From Zoogloea sp. 1C4 (lineage in GTDB: Bacteria; Pseudomonadota; Gammaproteobacteria; Burkholderiales; Rhodocyclaceae), in contig NZ_SSXU01000011.1 in the NCBI RefSeq assembly GCF_009469605.1, forward strand, positions 84,728-148,727: a stretch of DNA of 64,000 nt, written 5' to 3'. The translations under genes were made by a program, and so were the position numbers. The notes beneath the pieces are model-generated. The model worked only from the letters and a program-made list of their open reading frames with translations. It ran no database searches and had not been told where the DNA came from. How positions within the stretch are numbered: position 1 is the first letter of the stretch; each line of letters starts with the position of its first letter. This document shows, one piece after another, positions 19,958 to 27,292 of the stretch.

Positions 19958-21393
19958 GCAGAGTGGTGGTGGGGCCCTTCAACCGCGTCGAGGGCGACCT
20001 GGAGGTGAGCCTCGATTTCGAGGGTGGCCGGGTGGCGGCGGCGTACGTCAATTCGCCGCTCTTCCGCGGATTCGAGCAGATCCTGATCGGCCGCGAGCCG
20101 ATGGACGCGCTGGCCATCGTGCCGCGCATCTGCGGCATCTGCTCGGTGTCCCAGTCGGCCGCGGCGGCGGCGGCGCTGGCCGATCTGGCCGGTGTGCGGC
20201 CCACACCCAACGGCCAGCGGGTGAGCAACCTGATCCTGGCGGCCGAGAACCTGGCCGACCACTTCACCCACTTCTACCTCTTCTTCATGCCGGACTTCGC
20301 GCGGGACGCCTACCGCGGCCGGCCGTGGTTCGACGCCGCCGCGGCGCGCTTCAAGGCCACCACCGGCAGCGCCACTGCCGACGCCCTGCCGGCCCGGGCG
20401 GCCTTCCTGCAGATCATGGGCAGCCTGGCCGGCAAGTGGCCCCACAGCATGACGCTGCAGCCCGGCGGCGTGGCCCGGGCGCCCCAGACCGCCGAGCGGC
20501 TTCGGGTCTTCGCGGCGCTGCGGGAGTTCCGAGCGTGGCTGGAGCGACACCTCTTCGGCGACCGGCTGGAGGCCATCGCCGGCATCGATTCGGTTGCCGC
20601 GCTGCGCCGCTGGATGGACGCCCGGCCGGCCACGGCCAGCGACTTCCGGCTGTTCCTGGCGATCGCCGATGACCTGCAGCTCGCCCGCATCGGCCGTGCG
20701 ACGGACCGCTTCCTCAGCCACGGCGCCTATCCCAAGGACGCCGGCTGGCTCTTCCCCCGCGGCGTGCTCGACCTGCCGGCCGGCGCCCTGCAGCCCTTCG
20801 AGCCGGCGGATGTGGTCGAGGACGTCTCCCACGCCTGGCTGGAGGCCGACGTGCCGCGCCATCCCTCCGAGGGCGACACCCGGCCGGTGGAACACAAGGA
20901 TGGCGCCTACACCTGGTGCAAGGCGCCGCGCTGGCAGGGTCAGGTGGCCGAATGCGGCGCGCTGGCCCGCCAGGTGGTGGCCGGCCACCCGCTGATCCGC
21001 GAGCTGGTGATGGAGCACGGCGGCAACGTGGCGAGCCGGGTCATCGCCCGGCTGCTGGAGTTGGCGCTGGTGGTGCCGGCGATGGAACAGTGGCTGAAGG
21101 CCCTCGACGACGGGCCGTTCTGCGCGCAGACGATGCTCCCCACCGATGGCCGCGGCTGTGGGCTGGTGGAGGCCGCCCGGGGCGCGCTGGGGCACTGGCT
21201 CACCGTGCGCGGCGGCCACATCGTGCGCTACCAGATCATCGCGCCCACCACCTGGAACTTCTCGCCCCGCGACGCCGCTGGCACGCCTGGCGCGCTGGAG
21301 CAGGCCCTGGTCGGTCTGCCGGAAGCCGAGCCGCTGCTGGTGCAGCACGTGGTGCGGAGTTTCGATCCTTGCATGGTGTGCACCGTCCACTAG
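19954..21393 (+). CDS. hoxC: H2-sensing regulatory hydrogenase large subunit (HoxC/HupV)
   Basis: A 479-residue NiFe subunit of the sensor. The N-terminal Cys pair is in RICGICSVSQS and the C-terminal pair in DPCMVCTVH. The gene stops exactly after that His, so there is no cleavable tail and no HoxM processing, the hallmark of regulatory hydrogenases. Compare hoxG at the window start, which keeps a 15-residue tail. It is the last gene of the run that starts at hoxM; 341 bp without a gene follow. Confidence 0.97.
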   Translation: MSRVVVGPFNRVEGDLEVSLDFEGGRVAAAYVNSPLFRGFEQILIGREPMDALAIVPRICGICSVSQSAAAAAALADLAGVRPTPNGQRVSNLILAAENLADHFTHFYLFFMPDFARDAYRGRPWFDAAAARFKATTGSATADALPARAAFLQIMGSLAGKWPHSMTLQPGGVARAPQTAERLRVFAALREFRAWLERHLFGDRLEAIAGIDSVAALRRWMDARPATASDFRLFLAIADDLQLARIGRATDRFLSHGAYPKDAGWLFPRGVLDLPAGALQPFEPADVVEDVSHAWLEADVPRHPSEGDTRPVEHKDGAYTWCKAPRWQGQVAECGALARQVVAGHPLIRELVMEHGGNVASRVIARLLELALVVPAMEQWLKALDDGPFCAQTMLPTDGRGCGLVEAARGALGHWLTVRGGHIVRYQIIAPTTWNFSPRDAAGTPGALEQALVGLPEAEPLLVQHVVRSFDPCMVCTVH

Positions 21394-21734
21394 CTTCAGT
21401 ACGCCTCCATCCGCGTCGGGCGAGTGGTCTGCGCAGGCGAGTCTGCCTTCAGGGGCGTTGCCTTCCGTTGAATCGTGCCCGACCTCGCGGGCGCCGACGT
21501 CGGGTGATGGCTCATCGACATCGGCTCCCGCTGACCCCCATCGACCCTGTCCGCACCCCCCGAGGGGGTCGCCGCCACCCTCATGCCGACTCATTTTGAG
21601 GCGACGTCGGCTTCGCTGGGCTGTCACCCGTGCCCAGTGGGAGATTCCCCGGCCGAGCCTGCGGCCCACCTCCGGCAGACATTTCCGCCTGCCGTCATCG
21701 GTGCAGGAAAGGTCGAGGCCGCGAGCCCGAGATA
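21394..21734. other. 341-bp gene-free region after hoxC
   Basis: No convincing coding frame, RNA gene or strong terminator is seen between hoxC and the convergent SH3-protein gene. The only structure found is the C-run/G-run repeat core at 21555-21569. Short frames on either strand here are compositionally GC-rich and resemble no known protein. Confidence 0.5.
21555..21569 (+). repeat. Dispersed CCCCC-nnn-GGGGG intergenic repeat core, copy 3
   Basis: ACCCCC-CGA-GGGGGT, followed by CGCCGCCACCCTCAT. It matches the cores at 462-475 and 14306-14320 but lacks the GGGGCGGCCC block, so it may be a decayed copy. Confidence 0.4.
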
Positions 21735-22667
21735 TCAGCGTTCGTCCATCCGCCCGCCGAAGCGGTTGCGCGGGCCGTCGCCGCCGCGGGGCTGGGGCTG
21801 GGCCTGAGGTTGCTGAGGCTGGGGCGGCGGGGTGAAGCGGTTTTCCTGGCGGGGTGGTTGCGGTGGCGCGATCTGCGGGGCGACGGGGGCTGGCGCAGGT
21901 GCTGGCGTGAAGCGGGGCGGGAAGGGCTGCTGCTGGGCGCCGTCGTTGCGCCGCTCGCGGTTGTCGTCCGCGCGGGGATTGAAGTTGCGGCCGGGTTCCT
22001 GGCGGAACTGGGGCGGTTGCTGGGGGGGCTGTTGGGGCATCGGTGCCGGTGCGGCCTGGGGCACGTCGCCGCGGTTGAAATCCCGGCGCGGGGGCTGGTC
22101 GTTGCCGCGCCAGCGGTCGTCGCGCCGATCGTTCCACCGGTCGTCTCGCCGGTCGTCACGGGGCGGCATGCCCGGCTGCACCCAGCGGGGCGGGTAGGGC
22201 GCCTGCCTGCCATCGTGGTGGTGTGGCGGCGGGATGAAGCGCGGCGGAGGCGGCGGGGGCTGGCGCCAGCGGTATTCGTCGAACCACGGCTGGTGGCGGT
22301 AGTGGCGGCCCCAGTAGTCGCCGATGAAGAAGGTGACGAGGGGAATCCCCAGGGACGGCCCGTAATCCGGCACCGGCAGCGCGTTGCCCATCCAGCCGTA
22401 GGCCAGGCTCGGCCCGTAGGCCCAGCCGCGCAGGCCGTCCTGCAGCACCACGTCGCACCACATGTAATCGGCCAGACAGCCGATGACGCTCACCTCGAGT
22501 CCGGGATAGACCGCGGCGATCACCGGGTAGTCCGGCGCCGGGCCGGCGAAGAGCTGGGCGGGCTGGGTGACGATGGCGTTCTGCGCGGCGGCGCTGAGGG
22601 GCAGGAGCAGGGCGGCGCTGCCCGCCAGAACGGCGAGGGGGCGGCGCAGGGAGGACAGGCTGGGCAT
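21735..22667 (-). CDS. Secreted SH3-domain protein with Pro/Gln/Arg-rich tail
   Basis: A 310-residue protein of unknown role. The ATG at 22667 gives a signal peptide (MPSLSSLRRPLAVLAGSAAL then LLLPLSAAAQ). Residues about 30-100 look like a bacterial SH3-like domain (YPVIAAVYPGLEVSVIGCLA, WCDVVLQDGLRGWAYGPSLA). From about residue 130 on it is low-complexity, rich in Pro, Gln, Arg and Asp, with repeated RRDDRW-type units near 175-195. It should be periplasmic. It converges on hoxC and shows no functional tie to the hydrogenase genes. Confidence 0.75.
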   Translation of the reverse strand: MPSLSSLRRPLAVLAGSAALLLPLSAAAQNAIVTQPAQLFAGPAPDYPVIAAVYPGLEVSVIGCLADYMWCDVVLQDGLRGWAYGPSLAYGWMGNALPVPDYGPSLGIPLVTFFIGDYWGRHYRHQPWFDEYRWRQPPPPPPRFIPPPHHHDGRQAPYPPRWVQPGMPPRDDRRDDRWNDRRDDRWRGNDQPPRRDFNRGDVPQAAPAPMPQQPPQQPPQFRQEPGRNFNPRADDNRERRNDGAQQQPFPPRFTPAPAPAPVAPQIAPPQPPRQENRFTPPPQPQQPQAQPQPRGGDGPRNRFGGRMDER

Positions 22668-22890
22668 GGCGGTTCCCGGTAGGGTGGTCGGCACGCCGCA
22701 GGGGCGGCGCGCGAGGGGTTTCAATCGAATCTTAGTGGGCTGGCAGCGCGCCGTCGCGATCCGTGTGTAAGCACAGGTTTCGCGGTTGAGGCCGGCGTGC
22801 GGATGGGCTGTCGTCCCCCTGTCTGGTGGTCAAGTCGGCTGGGGCGGCGCCGTTGAATCGGGCAAGTCACTGCCCTTCGAGGAGCCCGCC

Positions 22891-23913
22891 ATGAAAATCG
22901 CTTCCGCCGATCTGAGCCTTTCCGCCGCCCACCTGAGCACCAGCCGGGTGGAGGTGTCGGAGCGCCTGCGGGCCTGGGTTGGCGCCCGGCCGACGGAGGA
23001 TGCCGACCGCCCGACACCTCGCAGTGTGGTGGTTTCGAACGCGGCCCGCCAGGCACTGGATCTCGACAAGAGCGCTGCCACCGATGCCGCTGGAAAGATC
23101 GACGGCGAGGATGCCGACATCGACCCGCGGCTGGCGCTCATCAAGTCCATCGTCGAGATGATGACCGGCCGGCGCATCGAGGTGATGTCGACGACCGATA
23201 TGGCGACTGGTGAGGCGGCCAGCCAGCCGGCCCCGCCACCGCCCGATTTCGGCATCGAGTACGACCGCACCGAGACCCGCGAGACCTTTGAAGCGAGCAC
23301 CTTCGAGGCGAGCGGCACGATCCGCACCGCCGACGGCAAGGACATCAATTTCAGCGTCGGCTTGTCGATGAGCCGCAGCGAGACCGAAACCAGCAGCGTG
23401 AGCCTGCGCGCCGGCAACGCGGCGGTGAGCAAGGACCCGCTGGTGATCAACTTCGGCGGCAACGCGGCGAGCCTCACCAGCCAGCGCTTCCGCTTCGACC
23501 TGATGGGCGACGGCAAGGAGGTGGACATGCCGCGCCTTGCCAGCGGCAGCGGCTTTCTGGTGCTGGACGCGGTTGAGTCGGGCGAGGTGCAATCCGGCCG
23601 CCAGCTGTTCGGGCCGGCGAGCGGCGACGGCTTTGCCGATCTGGCCGCGTACGACAGCGACAGCAACGGCTGGATCGACGAGGCCGACCCGGTGTTCGGC
23701 CGGCTGGGCGTATGGACGCCAGACGCGAAAGGCGGCGGTGATGTGGCCAGCTTGGGCGAGCGCGGCGTCGGGGCGGTTTACCTCGGCCGCAGCGCCACGC
23801 CCTTCACCCTCAAGGAGGGCGGGGCCGATCTGGGCGCGGTGCGCAGCTCGGGCATCTGGGTGAGCGAGGACGGCACCGTGGGCACCGTCCAGCAGGTGGA
23901 TGTGAACGTGTAG
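22891..23913 (+). CDS. Conserved-looking protein with EF-hand-like calcium loop, unknown function
   Basis: A 340-residue protein I cannot assign to a named family. ATG 22891 is preceded by GAGGAG at a good distance. There is no signal peptide or membrane helix. The middle is rich in Ser, Thr and Glu with beta-strand character. Near residue 260, DSDSNGWIDEAD has the D-x-D-x-N-G-x-I-D-x-x-D pattern of a calcium-binding EF-hand/dockerin loop, followed by PVFGRLGVWTPDAKGGGDV. It is a single-gene unit between two minus-strand genes. Confidence 0.65.
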   Translation: MKIASADLSLSAAHLSTSRVEVSERLRAWVGARPTEDADRPTPRSVVVSNAARQALDLDKSAATDAAGKIDGEDADIDPRLALIKSIVEMMTGRRIEVMSTTDMATGEAASQPAPPPPDFGIEYDRTETRETFEASTFEASGTIRTADGKDINFSVGLSMSRSETETSSVSLRAGNAAVSKDPLVINFGGNAASLTSQRFRFDLMGDGKEVDMPRLASGSGFLVLDAVESGEVQSGRQLFGPASGDGFADLAAYDSDSNGWIDEADPVFGRLGVWTPDAKGGGDVASLGERGVGAVYLGRSATPFTLKEGGADLGAVRSSGIWVSEDGTVGTVQQVDVNV

Positions 23914-23923
23914 CTCAGGCGCG

Positions 23924-24355
23924 TCAGGCTGCGGGCGCGGTCTTGGCGACGAAACCCGCGGGCACCGGCGCCGCCTTGCGCTGCTGGTAGTCGAAGAAGA
24001 TGATCCCGGTCTTGCCCCGGGCCACTTCGCGGCCGCTGGCCTTGTCGGTGGCGCGCCACACCAGATCGCAGCCGTATTTGTTGAAGTCGTCCGGCGCCAT
24101 CTCGAACACCAGCACCTCGCCGTGGAAGCCTTCGGATTTGTACTGCACCGCGGCGTCCGCCACCACGATGCCGACGCCGTCCACGTCCAGCTCGGTGTAG
24201 CCCAGCGACTTGAAGAAGCGCACCCGCGCCTCGGACACCAGCGACAGCAGCGCGGCGTTGTCCAGGTGGTGGCCGTAGTTGATGAGGCCGATGTGGATCG
24301 GCACTTCGGTGGAAAACGCAAAGCGGTCGGGCAGTTCGATCTTGATGCGGGCCAT
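23924..24355 (-). CDS. Hotdog-fold thioesterase (4-hydroxybenzoyl-CoA thioesterase-like)
   Basis: A 143-residue protein. The N-terminal FSTEVPIHIGLINYGHHLDN matches the active-site region of acyl-CoA thioesterases of the 4HBT type (usually DxxxxGHVNN). Here an Asn (LINYGHHLDN) replaces the usual Asp. YKSEGFHGEVLVFEM is the second conserved block. It probably hydrolyses an acyl-CoA, substrate unknown. It is divergent from nikR, with 111 bp between the starts, and converges on the EF-hand-like gene. Confidence 0.85.
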   Translation of the reverse strand: MARIKIELPDRFAFSTEVPIHIGLINYGHHLDNAALLSLVSEARVRFFKSLGYTELDVDGVGIVVADAAVQYKSEGFHGEVLVFEMAPDDFNKYGCDLVWRATDKASGREVARGKTGIIFFDYQQRKAAPVPAGFVAKTAPAA

Positions 24356-24466
24356 GGGGCGATCTCGGCGGAAGTCGGAAAGCGCCGATTATGGCACCGC
24401 GGCCGGCGATTGCCGCCGGCGGTGGGGGCGGGCAGAATGACCCGCCTGTCCTGCCCGGAGCCCATC

Positions 24467-24952
24467 GTGGAACGCTTCACCATCTCGCTAGACGAAGACC
24501 TGGCCCGCGCCTTCGACGCGCTGATCGCCGCGCGGGGCTACTCCAACCGCTCGGAGGCGGTGCGCGACATCCTGCGCGCCCAGCTCGAACAGAACCGCCT
24601 GGCCCGGGAAGAGGCGCCCCACTGCATCGCTAACCTCTCGTATGTGTACAACCACCACGAGCGGGAGCTCGCCGAGCGCGTCACCCACGACCAGCACGAG
24701 CACCACGACCTCTGCGTGGCCACGCTGCACGCCCACCTGGACCACGATAACTGCATGGAGAGCGTGATCCTGCGCGGGCCCACCGCCCAGGTGCGGGCCT
24801 TCGCCGAGGCGCTGATCGCCAAGCCCGGCGTGCGTCACGGGGCGCTCAACCTGGTCACCGCTGACTTCCGTAACCAGCCCCACAGCCACGGCGACGGCGA
24901 GCACAGCCACGCTCACCCCCATCCCCACGGCCATTACCGGCCGCGCTCGTAA
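24467..24952 (+). CDS. nikR: Nickel-responsive repressor NikR with His-rich C-terminus
   Basis: A 161-residue ribbon-helix-helix regulator. I prefer GTG 24467 (VERFTISLDEDL), preceded by GGAG at 6 nt and matching the usual NikR N-terminus; ATG 24437 would add ten residues. The RHH domain covers residues 1-45. The high-affinity nickel ligands are visible in HEHHDLCVATLHAHLDHDNC (the H, HxH and C set). Unusually the protein ends in a tail with eight His (HSHGDGEHSHAHPHPHGH). hupT follows 3 bp downstream. A likely target is the palindrome at 26399-26425. Confidence 0.94.
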   Translation: MERFTISLDEDLARAFDALIAARGYSNRSEAVRDILRAQLEQNRLAREEAPHCIANLSYVYNHHERELAERVTHDQHEHHDLCVATLHAHLDHDNCMESVILRGPTAQVRAFAEALIAKPGVRHGALNLVTADFRNQPHSHGDGEHSHAHPHPHGHYRPRS

Positions 24953-24955
24953 GCG

Positions 24956-26314
24956 ATGGCCAAGCCCGAACGTCCGCTGCCCGATTCCTCCGCCCTGCTG
25001 GCCGCCGCGCCGGAAGGGGTGGGCGAGGGCGCCTGGATCGACGTGATCCAGAAGATGGACGAGGTGTATTCCGACCTCCTCCAGTACGAAGTCGCCCTCG
25101 AAGAGAAGAACGCCAAGCTGGAGGAGAGCCAGGGTTTCATCCTGTCGGTGCTCACCTCGATCTCGGACATCCTGGTGGTGTGCGACCGCAGCGGGCGGAT
25201 CGACGACGTGAACCGCTCGCTGGAAGTCTTCACCGGGCGATCGGTGGAGAGCCTGCGCGGCACCCTGTTCTTCGATCTGCTGGCCGATCCGGCGGCGGTG
25301 GATGTGGCCAAAGGCCTGTTCGCCCTGCGCAGCGACGCGCCGGTGCACGACTGCGAGCTGGCCCTGCGCGCGGCCGACGGTTCGGCGGTGCCGGTGTCCC
25401 TCAACTGCACGCCGCGCTATTCGTCGGTGGGCAAGTCGTTGGGGGTGGTGGTCACCGGCCGCCCGGTGGGCGAGCTGCGCAAGGCGTACTCGGCCCTGCG
25501 CCAGGCCCACGACGATCTCAAGCGCACCCAGCAGCAGCTGCTCCACTCCGAGAAGATGGCGTCCCTGGGGCGGCTGGTGGCGGGCGTCGCCCACGAGCTC
25601 AACAACCCCATCAGCTTCATCCTCGGCAACACCCACGCCCTGCGTCGCTACGCCTCGCGGCTGGGGGAATACCTGGGCGCCGTCCACGCCGGCGGCGTGC
25701 CCGAAGACATCCAGGCCCTGCGCGAGCGCCTGCGCATCGACCGCATCCTGGGCGATCTCGATCCGCTGATCGAAGGCACCATCGAAGGCGCCGAGCGCAC
25801 CCGCGACATCGTCGACGGCCTCAAGCGTTTCTCGGCGCTGGACCGGGACGAGAGCAGCCGCTTCGAGTTGGGTGCGGTGGTGGAGCGCTCGGTGACGTGG
25901 GTGTGCAAGGCGGCGCCGGAGCGCTTCGAGGTGACGGTGGACATCCCCGACAGCCTGCCGGTGGTGGGCGCCTCCGGCCCGATGCAGCAGGTGGTGATGA
26001 ACCTCGTCCAGAACGCCGCCGACGCCACCGCCGGCCAGCCCACAGCCCGCCTGCGCATCACCGGCAGCATCGAGGGCGACGTGGCCGTGCTGCGCTTCCA
26101 CGACAACGGCCCGGGCATCGAGCCACGTCATCTGCCCCACATCTTCGACCCCTTCTTCACCACCAAGCCGGTGGGCCGGGGCACCGGGCTGGGGCTGTCG
26201 ATCAGCTACGGCATCGTCGAGCGCCACGGGGGCGCGCTGCAGGCGGGCAACCATCCCGATGGCGGCGCCGAGTTCGTGCTGCGGCTGCCCCTGGCTGGAA
26301 ACCCGGCTGCCTGA
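24956..26314 (+). CDS. hoxJ: H2-signalling sensor histidine kinase (HoxJ/HupT)
   Basis: A 452-residue soluble kinase without membrane segments. A coiled-coil N-terminus is followed by a PAS domain (about residues 60-170), the H-box GVAHELNNPISF with the phospho-accepting His near 212, and N, G1 and G2 boxes (NLVQNAADAT, DNGPGIEP, GRGTGLGLSI). In the known system HoxBC with H2 bound restrains it; without H2 it phosphorylates and inactivates HoxA. It starts 3 bp after nikR, so H2 and nickel regulators share one transcript, and it is separated from hoxA-B-C by about 6 kb. Confidence 0.93.
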   Translation: MAKPERPLPDSSALLAAAPEGVGEGAWIDVIQKMDEVYSDLLQYEVALEEKNAKLEESQGFILSVLTSISDILVVCDRSGRIDDVNRSLEVFTGRSVESLRGTLFFDLLADPAAVDVAKGLFALRSDAPVHDCELALRAADGSAVPVSLNCTPRYSSVGKSLGVVVTGRPVGELRKAYSALRQAHDDLKRTQQQLLHSEKMASLGRLVAGVAHELNNPISFILGNTHALRRYASRLGEYLGAVHAGGVPEDIQALRERLRIDRILGDLDPLIEGTIEGAERTRDIVDGLKRFSALDRDESSRFELGAVVERSVTWVCKAAPERFEVTVDIPDSLPVVGASGPMQQVVMNLVQNAADATAGQPTARLRITGSIEGDVAVLRFHDNGPGIEPRHLPHIFDPFFTTKPVGRGTGLGLSISYGIVERHGGALQAGNHPDGGAEFVLRLPLAGNPAA

Positions 26315-26384
26315 TTGGTTGGCGCGCTGGTCATCATCTGATCGGTGAGCGGCCGGTGCGGGACGGATCTGCGGGCCCCAGGGC

Positions 26385-26412
26385 TTGGCACGGATGTTGT
26401 ATGCACTAAAAT
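26385..26412 (+). promoter_or_regulatory. Sigma-70 promoter of the nickel permease operon
   Basis: TTGGCA (26385-26390), a 16-bp spacer and TAAAAT (26407-26412). Transcription would start near 26419. The -10 box lies within the NikR-type palindrome. Confidence 0.55.
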
Positions 26413-26425
26413 CATTTGTTCATAC
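26399..26425. promoter_or_regulatory. NikR-type operator in front of the nickel permease
   Basis: GTATG (26399-26403) and CATAC (26421-26425) form an inverted repeat of 27 bp in total; the right half is TCATAC. The Escherichia coli NikR box is GTATGA-N16-TCATAC (28 bp), so this is one base shorter between the half-sites. It covers the -10 region of the permease promoter, and nikR is encoded 1.5 kb upstream. Binding would block transcription when nickel is plentiful. Confidence 0.65.
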
Positions 26426-26444
26426 GCGCATCCGGAAATCCGCC

Positions 26445-27263
26445 ATGACCGCCCTGCCTGCCGACGGACTCGCCCTCGTTCTGCTGGTCTTCGTCTTCGG
26501 TGTGAAGCATGGCTTCGATGCCGACCACCTCGCCACCATCGACGGCCTGACGCGCTTCAACGCCCGCGCCAACCCGCGCTGGGCGCGCTTCTGCGGCACT
26601 TTGTTCTCCCTCGGCCACGGGGCGGTGGTGATCGCCATCGCGCTGGCGGTGAGCCTGCTCTCGCGCCACTGGACGACGCCGGAGTGGCTCGAGGTTTCGG
26701 GCGCGTGGATCTCCATCGGCTTCCTCACTCTGCTGGGCGTGCTCAATTTGCGTGCGGTGCTGGCCGCCGAAGCGCACGAAATGGTGCTGCCGGTCGGCCT
26801 CAAGGGGCGCTGGCTGGGTCGCCTCGGCCGCATCGCCCATCCGGCGGGCGTGGCGTTGGTGGGGGCGCTGTTCGCGCTGTCCTTCGACACGGTGAGCCAG
26901 GCGGCGCTGTTTGCGGTGGCCGGCGTGCAGGCCGGCGGCGCGGCCCACGCGGTGGGGCTGGGGCTCACCTTCATGCTCGGCATGCTGCTGGCGGATGGCG
27001 CCAACGGCTTCTGGATCGCCCGGCTGATCGCCCGGGCCGACGGCACCGCGCGGATCGCCTCCCGGGTGATGGCGCTCGCCGTGGGCGGCATGAGCCTGCT
27101 GGTGGCGGCCTGGGGCGCGGCGCGGATGGCCTGGCCCGGTGTCGAGGCGTGGGGCGAGGGCAAGGAGCTTGCGCTGGGGTTTGGCGTGGTCGGGGTGATC
27201 TTTGTGAGCTTCATCCTGGGCATCCATCTGGCCCGCGATCCGGCGCCGGAGGCGGTGGGCTGA
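26445..27263 (+). CDS. NiCoT-family nickel/cobalt permease (HoxN/NixA-like)
   Basis: A 272-residue inner-membrane nickel transporter. All four NiCoT signatures are recognisable: KHGFDADHLATIDGLTRFN (nickel-binding HxxxDADH), LFSLGHGAVV, LSFDTVSQ, and FMLGMLLADGANGFW. It is shorter than classical HoxN/NixA (about 330-350 residues). It probably supplies nickel for the hydrogenases encoded upstream. Its promoter is overlapped by the NikR-type palindrome. A TonB-dependent receptor starts 29 bp downstream, so outer- and inner-membrane uptake steps are likely co-transcribed. Confidence 0.9.
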   Translation: MTALPADGLALVLLVFVFGVKHGFDADHLATIDGLTRFNARANPRWARFCGTLFSLGHGAVVIAIALAVSLLSRHWTTPEWLEVSGAWISIGFLTLLGVLNLRAVLAAEAHEMVLPVGLKGRWLGRLGRIAHPAGVALVGALFALSFDTVSQAALFAVAGVQAGGAAHAVGLGLTFMLGMLLADGANGFWIARLIARADGTARIASRVMALAVGGMSLLVAAWGAARMAWPGVEAWGEGKELALGFGVVGVIFVSFILGIHLARDPAPEAVG

Positions 27264-27292
27264 GCCCGCCGTTTTTTACGTGTCGCGTTAGG

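Noticed and set aside
21396..21584. Short minus-strand frame after hoxC
   Set aside because: It has no ribosome site, no recognisable sequence, and overlaps a repeat core; treated as non-coding.
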